From UBA5359 sp028699365 [NCBI: bacterium] (GTDB lineage Bacteria > UBP13 > UBA5359), in assembly GCA_028699365.1 (NCBI GenBank), contig JAQVUQ010000116.1, forward strand, positions 1 through 7,917: a DNA stretch of 7,917 nt. The letters run 5' to 3'. Positions 3,731 through 7,917 of the stretch are shown in pieces (within the stretch, counting starts at the first letter, position 1; every line of letters starts with the position of its first letter). Both the position numbers and the translations under genes were made by a program. The notes beneath the pieces were generated by a model. It searched no databases and was not told where the DNA came from. It saw nothing but the letters and a program-made list of their open reading frames with translations.

Positions 3731-6397
3731 ATGGAACTTTGGAAATACGGTCGTCTCATATGGCGGCGTAAATGGTATCTGCTGACGATGATGGCGCTGG
3801 TGGTGGCTCTTATCGTGGTCAAAATGCCGCATCATACCCCGCTGTACCGGGCTACGGCTACGGTTATGCCTTCTCACGGCATATTGGACGAAGGCGATAA
3901 GAGCGATACCACCGGACGAGACAGGCGCATGTCCAACCTTTTGGAGCTTGCCGGTAGCAAGGAGGTATGCATCAGGACTATAAGCAAGCTTGGCCTTTCC
4001 GTCAGCCCTGACCGTCTCAGGGATATTGTGGATATAAAACCGCGGCAGGTGGAACCGTTCAGCGCCAGCGGCACCAGCGATACCGACATCATAGAGATAT
4101 CGGTCGTTTATCCCGACCAGAAGGCTGCTCCGGAAGTGGCCAACGCTTTAGCCCGAAGCTTTATTGCCTACTATCAGGATTTTTCACGGCTGGAGAGTAA
4201 TGAAGCCAGACGAGTGCTTGAAGGACAAGCCGATGAGGCGCGCAGGAAACTCCGGTCAGCCGAGGCTGGGCTGGACCGTTTTCGCCGCAGCCACGGTATA
4301 GCTCTTCCCGATGCCAGAGGCGCCTTGCTGGAACAGTACGGCACATTGATGGCTATGAGAGAGGATGCGGACGTCTCGTCGCGGGAGCGTTCCGCCAGGC
4401 TGATCTCTATCAAGAGCCAGCTCTCCGGTCAGCCGGAGAACCGTGTCTACGAGCAGGGAACCACCAACAATCCCGCAGTCCAGGCTCTCGAAGCCAAGCT
4501 TATCGATCTGGAGATGCGGATGGCAAACGAATCCTCCATCCATACCTCCGAACATCCAAATATTATCGCTTTGCGACGTGAGATAAGCCAGGTGAGATCG
4601 CAACTGAGCGGAGCGGTCAGAAAGGTATTCAGTTTTGAAACGATCCAGGCCAATCCGCTGCATGACAAGCTCATGAACGATATGGTCGATGCGGCCAGTA
4701 CGGCCATAGCCGCTCGCGCCAGGGTAGCCGGTGCCGCCGGCGCCGTATCGCGTATCGAGAGCCGGCTGAGCGGGGTTTCGTCATCGGAAACCACCTACGC
4801 TGCTTTGATACGTGAAGTCAAGATGGCCGAGGAAACATACTCCGTGTTTACCAATCGTCTCAATGAAGCCATAGCCAGCGACGTCAATACGGCCGGGCAG
4901 ATGGGTGCCGTCAAGCTGGTGGATCTGGCGGATACGGCCGAGGGCCCGATAAACAAGCCGCTTAACACCCCGGTAGCGCTGGTTTTCGGTATGTTGTCCA
5001 GCCTGTTCATCGGTATTCTGCTCGTACTGGGCCTGAACTATCTGGACGGCTCGGTTAAGGATGCAGAGGAAGCCAAATCCAGGCTGAAGCAGCCGCTGAT
5101 AGGGGAGATACCCCGCATCAGCCAGACAGGCAACATGGCGTCTCTGCCCACCATACATCAGGATCATGCCATAGATATCTCGCCCTTCGGTGAGGCTTAC
5201 CGCCTGCTCAGAACGGCCTTTGTCTTCAGGTGCCGTGAGAATAACGTAAAGGCGGTGGCTGTGTTCAGTCCGCGTCCGCATGAAGGACGCAGTACGGCAG
5301 CCATCAACCTGGCCTCTTCACTGGCCATGTCCGGCAGGAAAGTGCTGCTGGTGGATGCAGACCTGAGGGAGCCTGTACTTCATAAGATCTTCAGTATCTC
5401 CAATGATAAAGGCTTAAGCAGCATCCTCACCGGCAAGGATACGCTGATGGAAGGCATCCGCAAGACGTCTGTGGATAATCTGTACCTGCTGCCCAGCGGC
5501 CCGCTTCCGGCCAATCCTTCCGAGCTTCTGGGAGGAGCGGATATGAACAGGCTGATGGCCGATCTGCGTCAGCAGGGAGAGTTTGTGCTCTTCGATACTC
5601 CGGCTTCGCTGCCCTTTACGGATGCCGCGCTTTTGACATCGCTTACCGATGGTGCGCTGGAAGTCGTCGGTGCCGGTCGATCCAGCCTGGACGATCACCT
5701 GCTGGCGGTCGAGCAACTATCCATGGTCGGCACACCGGTGATCGGTATGCTGATCAACGGCGTGGAGCCGGAGGAGGTCAGGAGTTACAACGCTTACAGG
5801 CAGCATGTCACCAGACCGGTGGATCTGGCCCGTCTGAAGAGAAAGGCCATTATAAGCACCGGATCGACGATGCTGGCACTGTTGCTGGGCTCCGGGGTTT
5901 ATTATGGAGGACCATGGGCCGTCAAGGGAACCGCTGCCGGTGGGCGTGTATTGATGGGGTGGGGCAATGGTATTGCCGCTACCTGTACACAAACGGCCGG
6001 GAAGGTAAATAAAACTGCTGAACGTTTTGAGGGTATGATGCATAAGCGAATGAGTAACGGTAAAGCTATTGATAAAGCTGTAGCCGGAACACATAAAGCT
6101 GCGGCAAAAGACTTACTCAAGCCCCAGGCCCCTGTCGCCATGCCTGTCGCATCCAAAGGCAGTGTAGAACTTACAGCCAAAGGCCGGTGCTGGATAAAGG
6201 CGGCGGAAGGAGAAAAAAAGGTTTTCGAAGGAGTTATGCAAACGGGACAGATTCGTAAATGGACGGTTGGGGATAAAGCGCTTTCTCTGAGGTTGGGAGA
6301 TGCCTCAAAGGTCAGCTTAAAGTATAACGGAAGAGTCGTTCACCCGGCTGTGGCCGATGACAGGACTGCGGAGGTTATTTTCAGAGCGGTGGAATAA
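3731..6397 (+). CDS. Wzz-type copolymerase with degenerate BY-kinase domain, extra TM helix and RodZ-like C-terminal domain
   Basis: This 888-residue inner-membrane protein belongs to the polysaccharide copolymerase 2a (Wzc-like) group. A Wzz domain begins after MELWKYGRLIWRRKW with TM1 at about 16-32. A periplasmic coiled-coil-rich region spans about 140-390, then the proline motif GPINKPLNTP (405-414) and TM2 (about 414-435). A BY-kinase-like domain covers about 480-695. Walker A' (VLLVDADLREP, D542/D544) and Walker B (FVLFDTP, D622) are kept, but Walker A reads RPHEGRST with R520 where the lysine belongs. Only Y686 and Y689 stand where a tyrosine cluster is expected. Family members usually end here, but this one adds a third TM (about 706-726), a linker rich in Lys and Ala, and a beta domain (about 811-888) resembling the RodZ C-terminal DUF4115: VELTAKGRCWIKA, then LSLRLGDASKVSLKYNGRVV. 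The latter should be periplasmic. Its role is EPS chain-length control and export with the flanking genes; kinase activity is doubtful. Confidence 0.9.
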   Translation: MELWKYGRLIWRRKWYLLTMMALVVALIVVKMPHHTPLYRATATVMPSHGILDEGDKSDTTGRDRRMSNLLELAGSKEVCIRTISKLGLSVSPDRLRDIVDIKPRQVEPFSASGTSDTDIIEISVVYPDQKAAPEVANALARSFIAYYQDFSRLESNEARRVLEGQADEARRKLRSAEAGLDRFRRSHGIALPDARGALLEQYGTLMAMREDADVSSRERSARLISIKSQLSGQPENRVYEQGTTNNPAVQALEAKLIDLEMRMANESSIHTSEHPNIIALRREISQVRSQLSGAVRKVFSFETIQANPLHDKLMNDMVDAASTAIAARARVAGAAGAVSRIESRLSGVSSSETTYAALIREVKMAEETYSVFTNRLNEAIASDVNTAGQMGAVKLVDLADTAEGPINKPLNTPVALVFGMLSSLFIGILLVLGLNYLDGSVKDAEEAKSRLKQPLIGEIPRISQTGNMASLPTIHQDHAIDISPFGEAYRLLRTAFVFRCRENNVKAVAVFSPRPHEGRSTAAINLASSLAMSGRKVLLVDADLREPVLHKIFSISNDKGLSSILTGKDTLMEGIRKTSVDNLYLLPSGPLPANPSELLGGADMNRLMADLRQQGEFVLFDTPASLPFTDAALLTSLTDGALEVVGAGRSSLDDHLLAVEQLSMVGTPVIGMLINGVEPEEVRSYNAYRQHVTRPVDLARLKRKAIISTGSTMLALLLGSGVYYGGPWAVKGTAAGGRVLMGWGNGIAATCTQTAGKVNKTAERFEGMMHKRMSNGKAIDKAVAGTHKAAAKDLLKPQAPVAMPVASKGSVELTAKGRCWIKAAEGEKKVFEGVMQTGQIRKWTVGDKALSLRLGDASKVSLKYNGRVVHPAVADDRTAEVIFRAVE

Positions 6398-6428
6398 AGA
6401 AAGAGACCCAAAATGGGTATAAGGCAGA

Positions 6429-7898
6429 ATGCTGAAATTCAAAAGTCGAGGTCTGACCCCAACAAGATATAAGGTGATGGTATCCCTTGTCTGTTCATAC
6501 GTTTCACAGGCGCTGAACACCGGGGTCAATCTGCTGTCGCGGTTGCTGCTTGCCCGGTTGATAATCCCTTCCGACTGGGGACTCTTTGCCGAAGCACTTC
6601 TTATAATAACAATAGGCGGAGCCATGCGGGATCTGGGTATTCCGTTGCACCTGATCAGAGACAACGGCAAAAAGTACGGCAGTGCCCTGGTGCTGGAAGG
6701 TATTATGTCCCTGGTTGTTATAAGCCTTATCTGGATACTGGCACCCCTGGCGCAGGCCTGGGATCCCCGCCTGCCGCATCTGCTGCGGATATTCTCCCTG
6801 ATGCTCCTGCCCGAAGGGCTGGCCATGGTACCCAAGGCCTTTCTGGATAAGGAACTGCTGGTCAACAGAGCGCTGCTTTGCGAACTGCTGCAGATAGGGA
6901 CTTTTGCCATTGTCAGCCTGGTAATGGGATATCTCGGATACGGCGTCTGGAGCCTGGTGGCCGGCTATGGCGGAGGCATGGTGGTGTACTCCATCTCTCT
7001 CTGGCTGCGGGCCGGCAGATCGATGCCGCTGGGCTTCGACAGGCGCCATATTCCGGACCTTGTTTCCCACAGCGGCTTTCTCTTTCTCAACGGTCTGGTA
7101 GGTACCTCGCTCGGTTATATGGACAGCGGCATATTGGGAAGCCTGGTTACAAGCAGGGAGGTAGGCTACTATTTCATCGCCTATACCTGGGCCTTTCTCC
7201 CCGGCAAACTGCTCTTTCCCTCTCTATACCGTATAATCTATCCCACTCTGGCTCGCTATAAGGAAGATGCCGACGGGCTTTTCAATATCTATCATCTGGG
7301 AACGGTCGTGCTCCTGGCCGTAGAGCTGCCGGTCCTGGCATTGCTCTTCATCAATGCGCAGCATTATGTCACGCTGCTTCTCGGCCGGCAGTGGCTGCCG
7401 TCAGTGCCCCTACTGCGCATCATAGCTCTGGGGCCGGCACTGGTGCCTTTCAGTCGTCTCGGCATAGCCGTGCTCAAGGTGCATCACAAGGACAGGATAT
7501 TCTTCCTGAGTTCCGTGATCGGCCTGGTTTCCCTGCTGGCTCTGGGGTGGTTCCTTACACTGCACTACAGGGCGATGGGCATGGCTTATGCCAATCTCAT
7601 CGCACCGGGCAGTCTCGTTCAGTTATACGGTCTGACGCTGGTACTCAAAGGCAGATTGTGGAAGATGGCCTTTGATCTGTTGATTCTATATGCGATATGT
7701 ATGGCCGTCTTCATACCGGCAGGTATGCTCTCACATGGCCTGGACGCCGGTAGCTCCCTTGCCATAGGAGGGATTGGGGCAGTGGTATGCTGGATGATCT
7801 ATTATACCGTATTCGGCAGAAGCATCAGGGCGTTACTGGCTTTCAGACGGTCGGACGGCGCTGAGTTGCCCGAAACCGACGGTGAGGTGTTGGCATAG
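6429..7898 (+). CDS. Wzx-type oligosaccharide flippase (MVF/MOP superfamily)
   Basis: This 489-residue integral membrane protein has roughly a dozen or more hydrophobic segments and the layout of polysaccharide flippases. An amphipathic N-terminus precedes VSQALNTGVNLLSRLLLARL, followed by the family-typical PSDWGLFA and LGIPLHLI. Other typical stretches are GYGVWSLVAGY (about 175), the ILGSLVTSREVGYYFIAY region (about 240) and LLLGRQWLPSVPLLRI (about 317). It resembles the WzxC/PST transporter group. By family knowledge it moves undecaprenyl-diphosphate-linked repeat units across the inner membrane. It starts 31 nt after the copolymerase gene behind a weak AAGG ribosome binding site (6421-6424), so it is probably co-transcribed. 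The C-terminal tail (about 470-489) is acidic and probably cytoplasmic. The substrate cannot be inferred. Confidence 0.9.
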   Translation: MLKFKSRGLTPTRYKVMVSLVCSYVSQALNTGVNLLSRLLLARLIIPSDWGLFAEALLIITIGGAMRDLGIPLHLIRDNGKKYGSALVLEGIMSLVVISLIWILAPLAQAWDPRLPHLLRIFSLMLLPEGLAMVPKAFLDKELLVNRALLCELLQIGTFAIVSLVMGYLGYGVWSLVAGYGGGMVVYSISLWLRAGRSMPLGFDRRHIPDLVSHSGFLFLNGLVGTSLGYMDSGILGSLVTSREVGYYFIAYTWAFLPGKLLFPSLYRIIYPTLARYKEDADGLFNIYHLGTVVLLAVELPVLALLFINAQHYVTLLLGRQWLPSVPLLRIIALGPALVPFSRLGIAVLKVHHKDRIFFLSSVIGLVSLLALGWFLTLHYRAMGMAYANLIAPGSLVQLYGLTLVLKGRLWKMAFDLLILYAICMAVFIPAGMLSHGLDAGSSLAIGGIGAVVCWMIYYTVFGRSIRALLAFRRSDGAELPETDGEVLA

Positions 7899-7906
7899 TA
7901 TTTGCG
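7890..7906 (+). promoter_or_regulatory. Possible second sigma-54 promoter at the flippase stop codon
   Basis: TTGGCATAGTATTTGCG has GG (7892-7893) and GC (7904-7905) with the same 10-base spacing as the site at 2638, and keeps TGGCA and TTGC of the consensus. It differs at the last base of the -24 block and the base after GC. It overlaps the flippase's last codons and stop, so chance is possible. A downstream gene beyond the window would be the target. Confidence 0.35.
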
Positions 7907-7917
7907 GATAAGTCAGG

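Noticed and set aside
6317-6910. Minus-strand ORF of 197 codons across the copolymerase/flippase junction
   Set aside because: It is opposite two clearly coding genes, its sequence is low-complexity and Ser/Arg-rich, and no family is recognised.

Overview
The window looks like a Gram-negative bacterial chromosome segment in which a defence-type region abuts the start of an exopolysaccharide (EPS) operon. An outer-membrane export protein, a Wzz-type copolymerase and predicted sigma-54 promoters point to a diderm. The taxon cannot be fixed from the sequence alone; a deltaproteobacterium-like or other environmental anaerobe is only a guess. All recognised genes read on the + strand.

Positions 1-578 hold a VapBC-type toxin-antitoxin pair: the C-terminal part of an AbrB/MazE-like antitoxin and a complete PIN-domain VapC toxin. 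Positions 579-842 hold a promoter with a perfect extended -10 element, followed by the wreck of a DUF4160-DUF2442 gene pair: about 15 residues of DUF4160 joined to the first ~38 residues of DUF2442. Exactly where DUF2442 breaks off, a two-gene unit begins. It encodes an OLD/ABC-like AAA ATPase (823-1962) and a DUF4276 TOPRIM-like protein (1959-2543) that overlap by ATGA. This pair is more AT-rich than the EPS genes and resembles known ATPase-nuclease anti-phage modules. A possible 21-residue ORF follows.

Positions 2606-2697 carry a strong sigma-54 (-24/-12) promoter match and a long inverted repeat. The right arm of the repeat contains the ribosome binding site of the first EPS gene. The EPS operon then encodes an outer-membrane polysaccharide export protein with two SLBB domains (2698-3579), an 888-residue copolymerase/tyrosine-kinase-like protein (3731-6397) and a Wzx-type flippase (6429-7898). 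A second, weaker sigma-54-like site overlaps the flippase stop codon and could drive the next gene outside the window. Together these three genes supply the flipping, chain-length control and outer-membrane export steps of a Wzx/Wzy-type pathway; polymerase and glycosyltransferases would lie downstream.

The most unusual object is the 888-residue protein. Its kinase P-loop has lost the catalytic lysine (HEGRST in place of GEGKST), it has no C-terminal tyrosine cluster, and it carries an extra transmembrane helix followed by a domain that looks like the C-terminal beta domain of RodZ (DUF4115). This Wzz / degenerate BY-kinase / TM / RodZ-C architecture could tie EPS assembly to the cell envelope or cytoskeleton.
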